Source of the DNA: Vesta saturnalis
Lineage: Eukaryota > Arthropoda > Insecta > Coleoptera > Lampyridae
DNA: 64,000 bases
Reading direction: 5' to 3'
NCBI GenBank assembly: GCA_036346205.1
Contig: JARFJB010000002.1
Span: 5,341,501 to 5,405,500, forward strand
The notes beneath the pieces are model-generated. The model was given only the letters and a program-made list of their open reading frames with translations. It was not told the DNA's origin and ran no database searches. Each line of letters starts with the position of its first letter. Position 1 is the stretch's first letter. The translations under genes and the position numbers were made by a program. This document shows, one piece after another, positions 22,133 through 33,589 of the stretch.

Positions 22133-22185
22133 TATATGAACAGTTTGTAGCCCTCCGTTCGCTGGTACTACAAACTGTTCATATA
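22133..22185. repeat. perfect 18-bp inverted repeat (hairpin)
   Basis: Arms TATATGAACAGTTTGTAG (22133-22150) and its exact complement (22168-22185), with a 17-base loop. Outside the arms actcgtagg occurs on both sides (about 22124 and 22189). Confidence 0.85.
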
Positions 22186-22959
22186 CTTACTCGTAGGAAA
22201 TGAGCATCATTTCACGCTTGTTATACAATATACTATTTTAGTAGTAATATAACGAGAGAGTAAGAGTAATGAAAATAATTAGACAGATTCTGAAAAGCTT
22301 ATTATTGCCCGGTAACAGACACGAGAGCGCTTAGGGCTCGAGTAGTTATTGCAAAATGGCAACAAACTTGGTAAGAAATCTGTCTAATCTGTATAATTGA
22401 AACTGTTTAACTTCAATGTAATAACAAAATTTATTTTGACCTACGTCAACCAAATATAACTAAAGTAAGGTTACGCACTCAAATGGTTTTTATCTTGGAA
22501 AATATTAACTGAAGTCAGCTGTTTCCCTTTCATTAGAACAGTATTAATCTTTCCGAAACAATTTTAGACTAGCTTTACTTTAATGCTCGTAAATCAATTC
22601 ATCTAATTTGTCCATTTAATAAAAACGTAATTTGGACCAAAAAGGATACGTACTTACTTATTGCACATTCACATAAACACATTATATCGAAACTAATTGC
22701 TGCCGAGAACTTGATCTCTTGACGATACGATAAGGCAGAATATTAGCTAAGGTAACCTAACTTCCAGAACTTTTCATTAATGTAATGTGCCCTCGACCCA
22801 GGACAACCAACACATATATGTTGTATCTACTAAAGCGGGAATAACTAACAGCATACGTATATTTCTATAAAAACTTATTTCCTATTTCCTTCCGCAACAG
22901 AGTGTAGTCTTGTTTAATAATCCTATCAGTTGCCCACTCCTTTCCCGCTTTAACCATTT
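22186..22959. other. unassigned
   Basis: AT-rich, no recognisable frame or repeat. Confidence 0.4.
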
Positions 22960-23400
22960 TCATTCATTCATATTTAATTAATTTTTAAACTTACATTGTG
23001 TTATATTAATAGACAAATAAAAACATGTTAATTTAAAAATTCCAAGGCCGACCGCTTCTATAAAATATCTATAATAAAGGGTCATTTGAAATTCCTTGAA
23101 AATATATATGTGCTAATATTAGCGGTTCGCTAATTTTGTTACAATGAAAATGTAATAATTTTAATAACAATTATGCAATCTCTTATATAATAAACGCGTT
23201 ACGAAAAATAAAATCACTCTGTAACACAAAAACAGTGATCCTTGTCAGAATGACATTTAAACTTCATGTTAGATAGAAATAGACATAAACAGTTTTTTAA
23301 CTTTAAAAAAATACCAAGGCCATCTGCTTCTATCAATAATACGGTTTAATCAGTGTCATTCATATTTAATTTTTAGTCTTACGCTACCTGTAATAATTTT
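22960..23400 (+). repeat. R1 dispersed repeat fragments (two)
   Basis: aaaattccaaggccgaccgcttctataaaa (first 20 bases at about 23035-23054) and a second version near 23312-23335 match the internal part of the R1 units at 45930, 46185 and 47055. catgttagatagaaatagac near 23267 matches the preceding R1 segment. Confidence 0.6.
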
Positions 23401-23583
23401 AATAACATTTTTAGGATAATTATACAGGAGCACGACAAGAGACTGCAGGCCCTAACTCAAGTTCTTATAGCTGCCTTACAAGTTAGCATTAGGGTTATAT
23501 TAGTAACAAGATTATATTTGTATTTTTATATTTCATAAACTTATTTTGAAATCTCAATTAATTCTTAAAACTATTACCATTTC

Positions 23584-23627
23584 CTGATGACGATAACTAA
23601 AATTGTCATCGAAAGGTTAGACTTATA
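23584..23627 (+). ncRNA. hammerhead ribozyme-like motif, interrupted by a transposon
   Basis: CTGATGA (23584-23590) is the canonical core. Helix II is GATAAC (23592-23597) with GTCATC (23605-23610, one mismatch), then GAAA (23611-23614). The mariner element inserted 12 bases further on. The remainder of the terminal repeat appears to continue after 26228 (gataagacctg...acccaaaagat). Confidence 0.5.
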
Positions 23628-24291
23628 CAGGGTGTGGCGCGAAGAGCTTTGATTAAAAGTAATGGCGAATACAGTTATGTTAAAAATCTGAAATCACGAA
23701 GCTGTAGGTTTTGGATGACGCTGAGTTCAAATATAATATTGTCCTGAATGTGGCACTTCCGGTTATACCGGAAGTAGACGTCAACTTTGTTATTTTAAAT
23801 GGAACCTAATATTTTTTATTTTATTTTCAAATTCTACATGAAATTCTAGATAAAATTTGTACACAATATCCTATACCAAAAATGAAGTATTTTCGAGATA
23901 TTTCGATTTTTTTTTAAATTTCTATCCTAGTCCACATTGAATAACGATATCTCCATTAATAACGAAGCTAGTGACGTGAAATTGTAACCAATAAACAACA
24001 AGCGCTTGCCCGTTAACTCCATATATCCATCTCATTGATATTTTATACAGGGTGTTTTAAACTTAGCCGCCAACATGCACAATTTAAATCATTTATAAGT
24101 GCTTACTTTAAATAGAACACCCTGTATTTTATTATATTTTCCGCTGTATTTTTTAAGCCAATTCGTTTGGTATCAGTATTCCCTATACCTAAATCCAACC
24201 ACTTTTGAGATATTTCATTACCTTAGTTAAAACATAACATTTAATTATTTCAACATTAGTAAAGGGTAGGCCATGGTGAAAGATTTGATAG

Positions 24292-25161
24292 TTAGAACGT
24301 TAATTGTTTATGTTTGGAAAATACCTGATTTTTAATGTAACCCCAAATACCAAAATCTAGAGGAGCCAAATCAGGAGAGCGAGCTGGCCAACGAAACGGA
24401 CCCTGATTGGGAATCCATCTATCATCAAACATGTCGTAAAGATGCTGAGCAACAGGCCCAAAGTTATGAGGAGGTGCTCCATCTTGCTGATACCAAGCTG
24501 AAGCCGCCTCTCCATTTCTTAAAGTATGTAACGCCGGTCGTATGGCTTCTTCTAAAGTGTGGCTATATCTTGTACCATTTAAATTTTCATCATAAAATTT
24601 TAATGCTAATATTTTATCGTCTTTTATTGCACAAAAAACATTAAAACTCCAATTATCTTGGAAATAACGTTCTCTACTAACATGTGGATTTTCATCACAC
24701 CAAAACTGGAAGTTTTCATCCTTTTGGGTCTTCATTAAAAACCATTCACAGAATTCTACCCTTCGAGGAAGATCACCTAATTGTAAGCATTGCACCAAAT
24801 GATATGAAAATGGTTTCCATTTGTGTTTTTTTTAAATGCGATGAATTGTTCTCGTCGACAAAGTAAGATCTCTCTCACAATCTCTAATGGAGGCATTTGG
24901 AGAGGCCGTAAAATAACCCAAAACATTAATTTCGTTTATGTCACTGTCCAGTAGTGGTTTATTTTTATTAATTTTTGTCTTAAATTGACCAAACTGACGG
25001 CAGTTTTTAAACAATCTTCTTACAATATCACCAGTTGCATTTGGTCGATTTGGATATCTTTCTGCAAAAACACGGTAAGTCCGTTCAACAATTGTATTAC
25101 ACTAGACGTAAATAATAATAAGATTTAAAAAATCATCATTAGTAAATCCTACATTTGCCAT
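24292..25161 (-). pseudogene. mariner-like transposase, internally deleted
   Basis: Start MANVGFTNDDFLNLIIIYV at 25161, then an in-frame stop, then the helix-turn-helix region (60-codon frame 24832-25014 with ASIRDCERDLTLSTRT). After a frameshift comes a 168-codon frame (24292-24798) containing CDENPHVSRERYFQ, AWYQQDGAPPH (second catalytic Asp) and RWPARSPDLAPLDFGIWGY (third). The block that normally carries the first Asp (F-DEA-F) is missing between NFQF and WCDENPHV without breaking the frame. The C-terminus stops where the inverted arm begins; the missing end is found in plus orientation at 25392-25537. Confidence 0.87.
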
Positions 25162-25391
25162 TATTTACTATGAAATACAACCTGGTAAAGAAAACTGTCA
25201 AAACAACATAAACAATTAACGTTCTAACCGTCAAATCTTTGATAGCCATGGCCTGTCCGTTACTAATGTTGAAATAATTAAGTGTTGTTATGTTTTAACT
25301 AAGATAATGAAATATCTCAGAAGTGGTTGGATTTAGGTATAGGGAATACCGATACCAAACAAATTGGCTTAAAAAATACAGCGGAAAATCT

Positions 25392-25537
25392 TACGACAAA
25401 GGAAGATATGATACAGAGTCTTACTTGCTTTTAATTCTCTAACACCCGACCATATTTCCAGAATTACTAGACATAACTTAATGAAAATGATTCATAAATG
25501 TTTAGAAGTAGATGGTGCTAATTTTGAACACTTATAA
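25392..25537 (+). pseudogene. mariner-like transposase C-terminus, inverted relative to its body
   Basis: Plus-strand frames read TTKEDMIQSLTC, then, after one frameshift, AFNSLTPDHISRI and HKCLEVDGANFEHL followed by a stop at 25535. This is the standard C-terminal end of the transposase family whose body lies at 24292-25161 on the other strand. Confidence 0.8.
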
Positions 25538-26227
25538 AACTTTATTTGTTTAATATTACATTTAAATAATGAAATCATGGTCTACCCTCTACTAATGTTG
25601 AAACAATTAAGTGTTGTTTGTTTTAACTAAGATAATGAAATATCTCAAAAGTGGTTGGATTTAGGTATAGGGAATACCAAACGAATTGGCTTAAAAAAAT
25701 ACAGCGGAAAATGTAATAAAATACAGGGTGTTCTATTTAAAGTAAGCAACTTATGAATGATTTAAATTGTGCATGTTGGCGGCTAAGTTTAAAACACCCT
25801 GTATGAAATATCCATTGAGATGGATATATGGAGTTAAGGGACAAGCACTTGTTGTTTATTGGTTACAATTGCACGTCACTACCTTCGTTATTAATGGAGA
25901 TATTGTTATTCAATGTGGATTAGGATTTTTTCAAAATTTTTAAAAAAATCGTAATATCTCGAAAATACTTCATTTTTGGTATAGGACATTGTGCACAAAT
26001 TTTATCTAGAATTTCATGTAGAATTCGAAAATAAAATAAAAAATATTAGGTTCCATTTAAAATAACAAAGTTGGCGTCGACTTCCGGTATAACCGGAAGT
26101 GCCACATTCAGGACAATATTATATTTGAACTCAGCGTTATCCAAAACCTACAGTTTCACAATTTCAGATTTTTAACATAACTGTATCCGCCATTACTTTT
26201 AATCAAAGCTCTTCGCGCCACACCCTG

Positions 26228-27943
26228 TATAGATAAGACCTGCCCGATTTAATACCCAAAAGATTTTAATTATGTGTGATAATCGTAAAGATTACATTTT
26301 GATAAGTCTTAGATAGTTTTGACATTTTTAAAATAAAAGTACACATAGTGTATGTATAACAGTGCCATTAGCAGATACCGTTTTGATTTGTAAACCTAAA
26401 AATATAACGGCTATCATTATTAAAATATACATTCAAACATACATACAATTTGGATTTGAGAATGTTTTTAGAAACATTTATCTTTTAAAAAATGCATGCC
26501 TTGAAGCATATTTATAGTAGCATAAGTGTTTATAAAAACTATTAACAATTTTGAAATTTGGATAAAAGATCACAGTTTTAACTTTTTTAACCTAATAGTG
26601 AGATAAACCCGTACCAAATCTAACTTATAACTTTTGTAAAATTTAAATTACAATTTACACAAAAAAAATCATCAAAAAATAATATGAAACCAATATTTGT
26701 AGACCATGAATAAAATAAACGAAGTGTAATAACAGAGTTTCCCTACGGTTAACGTCCACTTATTCGTGTGCAAATTAAACATTGTCGATGTGTGCGAAAA
26801 CTAATATTGTTCTAGTAATGTGTGTATGTTCTACAAGTGAATCGAGGGTGTGCAAGCGTAAATATAAAAGTCATTTAATAGGGGTGAGAAAAGTTACGAA
26901 CTCTGGGATTTAGCTAACTTGCTGGTAATGGAATCTGATTTATTACTTACTGAAATTTCATTTGTTTTATGTGTAGCTTGTAACACCTCTTTAATTAATT
27001 ATTCAAATTTCGTTTTTATTTAGTTCTTGTATTTAGTATATATTAAAATAATAGTAAACCTTTTTCTCAAGGAAACGGTTTATCTAATTGTCTATAGGTA
27101 CCTGTAATTTCATATAAGGATTCCTTTAGATATTAGTACGTCCATCAAATATTGGTACTAAAAGAATTAAATATTTATTTTTGAATTATTGGAGAACTTT
27201 CATGTCTTTTTTTATAAAAGTGTTTCGTATAAAATTAATTTGTTGGAACGCATACAGCATATGATTATGCGACTGGAAACAAAACGTTACCTTTATTTGA
27301 TCTTCATTGATCATTTGTTCAATCCAATGTTGTATGTGATATACCTTTTACGCTATGTAAAATAGTCATGGTTAGAGACTAAAGCCTCTAAAAAGGTATC
27401 TAGATACCTACAATCAAGAATTTGCGAAAACGTAAGGGGAGCCAACGTTTTTTTTTAATTTCGCGCCATGCGCTGAGCTCTGACGGTTAGAAACGACAAG
27501 ATGCGCCACTAAAATGTTCTTAAAATCGACAACGCTGCCCTTCAGTTACGTTTAAAGTATGTATTGAGATGCACCCATTTTTCGTGAATTCGGTCTAACG
27601 AACACGTTTCACAAAACTTATGGTGAGTTCTACTATTTTTTTAATTATGTCGAAATTGTGTTATTGAATGAAACCTCGGAATGTTTAGAATTGATTTATC
27701 TAGTTGCATGGTTTCTTTTAGTGCGTTTAGTTTTTTTATTTGCTAAATAAGAATTTGTATACAAACAGAGTAATAGAGGCCATAGTGGCCATCATTACCC
27801 GTGATGGCTCTTACTACCCCTTGGCGGCTTTTTTGCTCTAGAGGCAATAACAGACGTGATGGAGTACTTATTACCAGTGAGATAAAAGTGCTTTGTGGTA
27901 TATCATCATGGATTTTGTAGTTACTATTTACACTTCTTTTCAG
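26228..27943. other. Penelope terminal-repeat remainder, then unassigned DNA
   Basis: 26228-26290 seems to complete the terminal repeat broken at 23627. From there to 27900 I see no gene. 27440-27620 has several CpG-containing segments, and 27772-27860 has two short local repeats (gaggccatagtggccat). Confidence 0.4.
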
Positions 27944-29105
27944 ATGGTGAGAAATCATGGACCCGGGAAGATTTGAGAAGGGCAATTGATTTAGTAAAGA
28001 ATGGAGCGTCCATTCACAAGGCCGCTAGGGCCAACAAAATCCCTTTTCAAACTCTACAAAAGAGATTGAAGCACAACAATCTGGAAGTACCTACGGAAAT
28101 GGGTTTTTGCAAACGCATAAAAAAACAAATTGCAACCCATCTTATGTTTTACGGTTTAAAAAGATGCCAATTTCGGCGCTTAGCCTTTTAATGTGCTGAG
28201 AAACTTAACATAAATCACCCATTTATAAACAACAGCGGTTAGCCGGGAACGATTGGCTGGAAGGATTTGTAAGAAGAAACCCGAATTTAAGTGTTTGCAA
28301 AGCTGAAGCTACAAGTTTAAACAGAGTAAAGAGTTTCAATAAAAAAGAAGTATCAGTATTTTGTGACAATCTCCTAAAAATGATGACCAAGGACAAGTTT
28401 AATTCATCGAATAAGTGCAACATCGACGAAACGGGAATTTCTGTTGTACATAATCCTGGTAATGTGTTAGCTGGAAATGGGACAACAAGAGTCGGTGCTG
28501 CAACCAGTGGTGAACGGGGAAAAAACATAACGGTCATTTGTGCTATAAGCGCTTCGGGAAAGTATATACCACTATTTTTCATTTTCCTCACACACCACTT
28601 TTAGAAAAAGATGGGCCAATTGGTGCCAGTTATCACGTGACTCCCAGGAGTTGGACCAATGACGAAATATTCCTTCTATGGTTAAAACATTTTGTGAGAT
28701 TTGCAGCCAATTTTAATTGTACTCGACAACCAATGTAGTCATGTTACACTTGCTGCTTACAGCTACTACAGGGAAAATAATATACGATTTTGTCCCTCCC
28801 GCCGCACTCATCGTATCGCATCCAATCTCTGGACGTGACTTTTGGACCCCATAAGGAGGGATATAACAAAAAAAAGACGGGAAAAAATAGAAAAACGGTC
28901 TATAACTGAAAAAAGGCAAAAAGCGAGACAGCAAAAACAACCTGCCTACGGAGTAACAAAGAAGAGAAAAGTACAAGAAGGAATCATCGGACGACGATTG
29001 TATTAAGGATGAAGACCTTTATGATGACAACTCGGAAGTTGATGATGAAACAGAATTACGTTTCACCTGTAGAGACGTCGGTAAAGACGGCCACTTGAAC
29101 TAATT
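27944..29105 (+). pseudogene. pogo/Tigger-like transposase, decayed
   Basis: Remains of a DDE transposase of the pogo group. Plus-strand blocks in order: HTH_psq DNA-binding domain (SWTREDLRRAIDLVKNGAS, KIPFQTLQKRL); CENP-B type helix-turn-helix (WLEGFVRRNPNLSVCKAEA, about 28250-28310); first catalytic Asp in CNIDETGISVV (28380-28604 frame), followed by GKNITVICAISASGKYIP; second in IVLDNQCSHVTLA (about 28716-28755); third in LPPHSSYRIQSLDV (about 28795-28840). An acidic tail (DEDLYDDNSEVDDE) ends near 29100. Several frameshifts and stops interrupt it. Inverted repeats were not found with confidence. Confidence 0.85.
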
Positions 29106-29519
29106 TAGCTTTCGAGAAATTTAAGGATCTGTTGTTTTCTTTTCCATAAATTGTGTGCTTATAGTGCCTGAGTTTTCAGCTTAATATTGGTGTTGTTGGA
29201 TGCTATGGCCATCAACACTTTCCAACTCTGTTCCATACACCCTGCTATTTCTGATGTAGTTGTGCAACTTAAAACTTACAGCATGAAGTACATGGCCTAC
29301 ATAAATGACATGATGAAGTTATCAAATTCCTTTTAGTGTCTAATTGATAGATAAAAAAGTTGCACGTTTTCACTTCCTCCCGATGTGATATTGTCAAACA
29401 AATTGCTTACCCAGATAAAAGTTCTTGATCAATTTTTGCCATTTGTTGCTCCCAGCTTCAAAGCAAACTGGAAATCGAGAAGAAATAATGTAATTTAAAC
29501 TAGTGATGAAATTAAAAAT
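29106..29519. other. unassigned
   Basis: No frame or repeat recognised; may include the 3' part of the pogo-like element. Confidence 0.4.
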
Positions 29520-29640
29520 TATTAATTTTATTAAATACATAAATAAAAAGTTTGCCTCGAGTAGGATTTGGACCTACGACATGTACTTTGCCATTGATGA
29601 AATCACGACAAATAACGTTTTATGGCACGTAGATGGAAAT
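29520..29640 (-). repeat. tRNA-derived SINE, partial
   Basis: The minus strand carries a T-arm GTAGGTCCAAATCCTAC (29577-29561) with a B box, followed by CTCGAGGCAAAC and then tttttatttatgtatttaat. The same order (CGAG, then ttttactgtatgtacttt) follows the T arm in the SINE at 63055, so the two are probably one family. The D and anticodon arms are degraded. Confidence 0.45.
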
Positions 29641-29889
29641 AGCGAGGTAATTTCTGTTTGTTTTGTGTACCTTGTTATTAATTACATAATAGTAATACAT
29701 AAATGATTAAATATTAAACGCAACGTTTAATGTTTGCCTTGGGCCATACGCATACATTTCGTAAACGCTCTATAGAGGGCGATGTGTCACCGTACCAAAC
29801 GTTGTAGAAAAAGTTGCAAAATTAATTAAAAATAATTTTAAGTGATTTTATTGGAATATTTTAAAATCCGCTTCAGTTATCGACGCTGG
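29641..29889. other. unassigned
   Basis: Nothing recognised. Confidence 0.35.
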
Positions 29890-30130
29890 AACGATCTCAA
29901 TTGATTTAGAAGCTTTTATAGGCCTTCATTTGGTAACCTACAATTTTATGTAGGTATAGAAGGTTATGGAACCGACTATTTTCTTTGCTATTGCTAAATC
30001 GACTAATTACATCATTCAGTATGGTTTGACAAAATTTCGCCAAGATCGGCCATGCTGCCCCCCTCCCTCTCTCGTGTGCGAGTGCGTGTGTATGTGTGTG
30101 TGTGTGTGCATGCGAGTGTGTGTGTGTGTG
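29890..30130 (-). repeat. R1 dispersed repeat end with CA/CG microsatellite
   Basis: The reverse strand reads a CA-rich tract, then ccgatcttggcgaaa, gtcgatttagcaatag and ccttctatacctac. The same order stands at 47545-47800 (CA tract, tcgatcttggcgaaa, gtcgatttagcgatag, ccttctatgcctat) and partly at 45750-45815. Confidence 0.7.
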
Positions 30131-33000
30131 TTTATTATTATTATTATTTATTAAAACTGTAGAATTACATTAGATTAACAGGACAGTTAATAATTAATTA
30201 GAATCACTATGACTAACATGTTCTTAAGGTATACACAACTACTGAGGTACTCTATTTCTTTATCGCAATTCGTTGCTTCACGATATTTTATTGTTTGACT
30301 GAAGAGTGAATAATGCATTGCCTATAGCCCAAAGTTCTATAAAGTTGTCGATGTTGTTTTTGCCCTTATACCATGAAAGGTCTAACAAGATTAGTGTTTT
30401 TAACCTAACAGTAAATGACCTTTTGAAAGACTGCGTGTGGCTATTATTCCGTGTATCACTCGATGTTATACTGTACACAGTAGTCTTGACAAAATTAATT
30501 AGAAAATTGCTCAAATGATGAACTTGTCTGCTTCCTTTTATGCCACATATGATCATGTTATTTGTTACTGTCATAATATTCAGTAACTTCTTAATTATTC
30601 CGTGAACAAGCTGCCAAATCTCTACTACATGTAAGCAATTGACTTTTAAATGTAATGCGTTATATTTCGGTTCTGAACAATAATGACATGGATCCGTTTC
30701 TTTTATTCTGGCGCGCAATAAATATATAGGATCGGCCAAGCGGTTTTTAGCAAACCGCCAAGAGATTTCTGAAGTGTAGCCAGTTGTGAGCGGGTTAAAA
30801 TAAGTGTCCCAATAGGTTGTATGTTCGTTCCAATTGGTGCTTGCCTCATAATTTTCTTTCAAGTAGAAGTAGCCTATGGTTAGCTTTTGCTGCAATTTTT
30901 TTCTCCTGGTAACCTTAACTGTGCATTTTTTACTACGATACTTAAATGACATGTTGCGTCTGGGCGCTGACCCATTCTCTCGCTCTGACATTGTTTGATT
31001 AAAATAAGTTTTTATTCTTGAGTAGTGCTGTATTAATTCATTCTTTAACAATTCTGAATTTGTTGGCAATTGAGCTCTCAGACGGTTTTCGTCTAACCAC
31101 ATACTATTCTGATAGAAACCATTAAGGGTGATAAATCCCATTTGTTCCCAGAAGGTGGAAAATGGGAGGAACAACACGCGATGTCAATGTAGAATCCAAC
31201 GTTGGGATCTTCAGTAAATCAAAGCGTTCTAATGTTAGGTCCATGCTTTGTGAAATGTGCATTGCTTCGAGAGTTAATGTCGACAATCGGTGCTGTTGTG
31301 CGAATCAGCTCGTTTTAAAGTGTTTTTGATAACTGTTTTCCATGGTTGTGCTTCTGTGTTGTGGATTAATTTTTTTACTAGCCATATTCGGAAACATTCA
31401 ATTTTTGAGGGAATATGCACTACACCCAGCCCTCCCTGGTTTATTGGTAAACATACATGTTGCTTCGTGCAATGTTTCCCTCTCCACATAAATTTTACGA
31501 TTTTTTCCTGAAAAACTAGTTGCTGTTGAAGTGTGATCGGGATGCACTGTAATACATGCCAACGTTTTGGGGTCACGTATTGATTTAAAACATTTTTCCG
31601 GCCCACAATTAATAAGGATGGTAGTTACCGTTTCCATTTTGCCAGCAAGGCATCCAGAGATCTATTTAGCGTTGTAGACGCATCGAATTCTGTTCCTCGA
31701 CGTTAGACAGACTCACTCCTAGCACTTTAATTTTGTTTACCCATTGTGTCTTGAGGGGTGATTCTGTTTTTCCTTGCCAAAGTCCTCCCCAGAATCCAGT
31801 ACACTTATCCCAGTTAAGCTCCGCACCACAGCAATCCGCATATATTTGGTAGCACGTTTTGAGAGTTTTAAAGTCGGTTTTATCCGATATGTCATCGGCA
31901 TACCCTCTCACGCTTATGTTGTCACTTTCAGGGAATCGGGAGATCGGAAAACCTTTCAAAAATTTTCTGGATAGAGCTTAGAACGGCTCAATTGCGATGG
32001 AAAATAGAGGACCTAAAAGAGGACACCCTTGTCTAATTCCAGTTTCAAAATTTATAGCGCTGGTAAGGAGTGATCGCAGCCTCACGTGACTTACCGAGTT
32101 TACATAGAGTAATTTTACTCCAAAGTTCATTTTTCGTAGCACGTAGAACGGATAACTGAGAAACTTTATCAAAGGCTGCTTTCTGGTCTAAGCTAATGAT
32201 TGCAATCGGAACATTTTGATGATTCGCTTGTCTTATTAATTCTCTGTGTACATGGATGGAGTCATGCACAGATCGATTCGGTATAGAGTAACTCTGATTT
32301 GGATGTATGATGTATGATACTCTTGTGAGCCTTAACGACAATGATTTTGTCAAAACCTTGTAATCGGTACATAATAGTGAGATTGGACGCCAGTTTTTTT
32401 AACTCTAGCAAATCACCTTTTTTGGCATTAAAGTGATTTTCTGCATGGAATTGGGTAGCGAGTTTATTTTAATTGCCGCTTGGACAGTTTGAAAAACTTC
32501 ATATTTTATATGGTTCCAGAAGGTAGCATAAAATTGCACTGTTAGGCCATCAATTCCGGGAGCACTATTTTTATTGAATGACTGGAGCGCTGCTGTCAAC
32601 TACTCAACTGTAATTGCTTCCTCTAACAGTTTCTTCTCAGCGTCGGGTAGAGTTGCGAGAGATTTATGTACTGGACCGGAAGAAAAATTCGTAACTAATT
32701 TTTTTTTGTGCATCTGTCGAAAGTGATTGCCCACCACTTCACAAAAAATTTGTGGATCCTCAATTGTTCCATTGTTATGTTTTATGGTGGACAAAGGCTT
32801 GAAAGAGCTGTTAATTTTTTTATTTGTTGCTGAGCGGTCAGAGTGTATAAGTTTGTCATAATTTTTGGACGTTAGTTGATGTTCACTTATTCTTTTGTAC
32901 GCATCCTTAATGGTGTTTGGTAGGATACGTGTATTGTCTTTTCCAATGTTAGATTCACTGCAAATAAGGGTTCTTAATTGTTTTTATAAATAACAGATAA
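30131..33000 (-). pseudogene. L1/Tx1-type LINE reverse transcriptase, 5'-truncated and frameshifted
   Basis: Non-LTR retrotransposon remnant. From the N-terminal side: APGIDGLTVQFYATFWNHI (about 32500-32560), PIAIISLDQKAAFDKVS (about 32165-32215, RT motif A with its Asp), GIRQGCPLLGPLFSIAIEP (about 31980-32040), VRGYADDISD (about 31880-31915, motif C), then GRKNVLNQYVTPKRWHVLQ and QGGLGVVHIPSK (31274-31606), typical of Tx1-like LINEs. The C-terminal open frame of 299 codons (30278-31177) has the late motif RFAKNRLADPIYLLRARIKE and a zinc-knuckle-like CHYCSEPKYNALHLKVNC. A (TAA)n tail at 30131-30155 marks the 3' end. The endonuclease is absent. Confidence 0.87.
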
Positions 33001-33164
33001 CAATAATTTTCGGTCTGTTCTGCCTTTGGTACAAGATCACGACAACGTTTGACTTGAGGCGTTCCCACGATACTAAGGTTTCGTCCTGGTTACCAGAATT
33101 CTGGTGTTGATAGTTTGAGGATAAAAATGTGTTCATTATTTCGATGAAACTTTTCTATATAAAG
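33001..33164. other. unassigned
   Basis: Short gap with no feature. Confidence 0.35.
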
Positions 33165-33400
33165 TATTTTAATACCAAGTCAAAATGCAGCATTAATAAT
33201 AATTAATTAAATAGGATTGAAAATGCTTAAACGGCATAATCAATAATTTTATAGAAGCGAGCAGATTTGGAATTTTTTTTCAAGTTAGCACCTAGATGTG
33301 TATTAACCTCTATCTAACATGAAATATTAAACTTCCATCTAACAGATTATGATACAGTGGAATGACGACGTATTCTTCAAAACATTAAACTAAAAAACAT
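33165..33400 (-). repeat. R1 dispersed repeat fragment
   Basis: The reverse strand reads catgttagatagaggttaat, gctaacttgaaaaaaaattc, cgcttctataaaa and aagcattttcaatcctattt, in the same order as R1 units at 45895-45950 and 46140-46250. Confidence 0.7.
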
Positions 33401-33589
33401 GTATTTCCGGAAATGTAGAGAAACAAGGTTTATTAGTGCACTATAAAAATTTTGCTAGAGTTAGATCACCAAATTTTTAATAAAGTCTGAATATTATAAC
33501 TACCTGAGAACTGTTGAATCGTCCATTTAATACTAATGTCATTCATACAATAGAGAAAGAGACCAGCAGAATACCATCGAAAATGTACC

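Larger units (their letters stand above)
23628..26227. mobile_element. mariner-like transposon, internally rearranged
   Basis: Ends CAGGGTGTGGCGCGAAGAGC (23628) and its complement at 26208-26227, each next to TATA, consistent with a TA duplication. The inverted arms extend about 680 bp on the left (to 24310). On the right an arm segment (25207-25390) and the full arm (25560-26227) are both present, separated by the C-terminal coding end of the transposase in plus orientation. The main transposase body lies on the minus strand. This implies an internal inversion or fold-back duplication. Confidence 0.85.
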
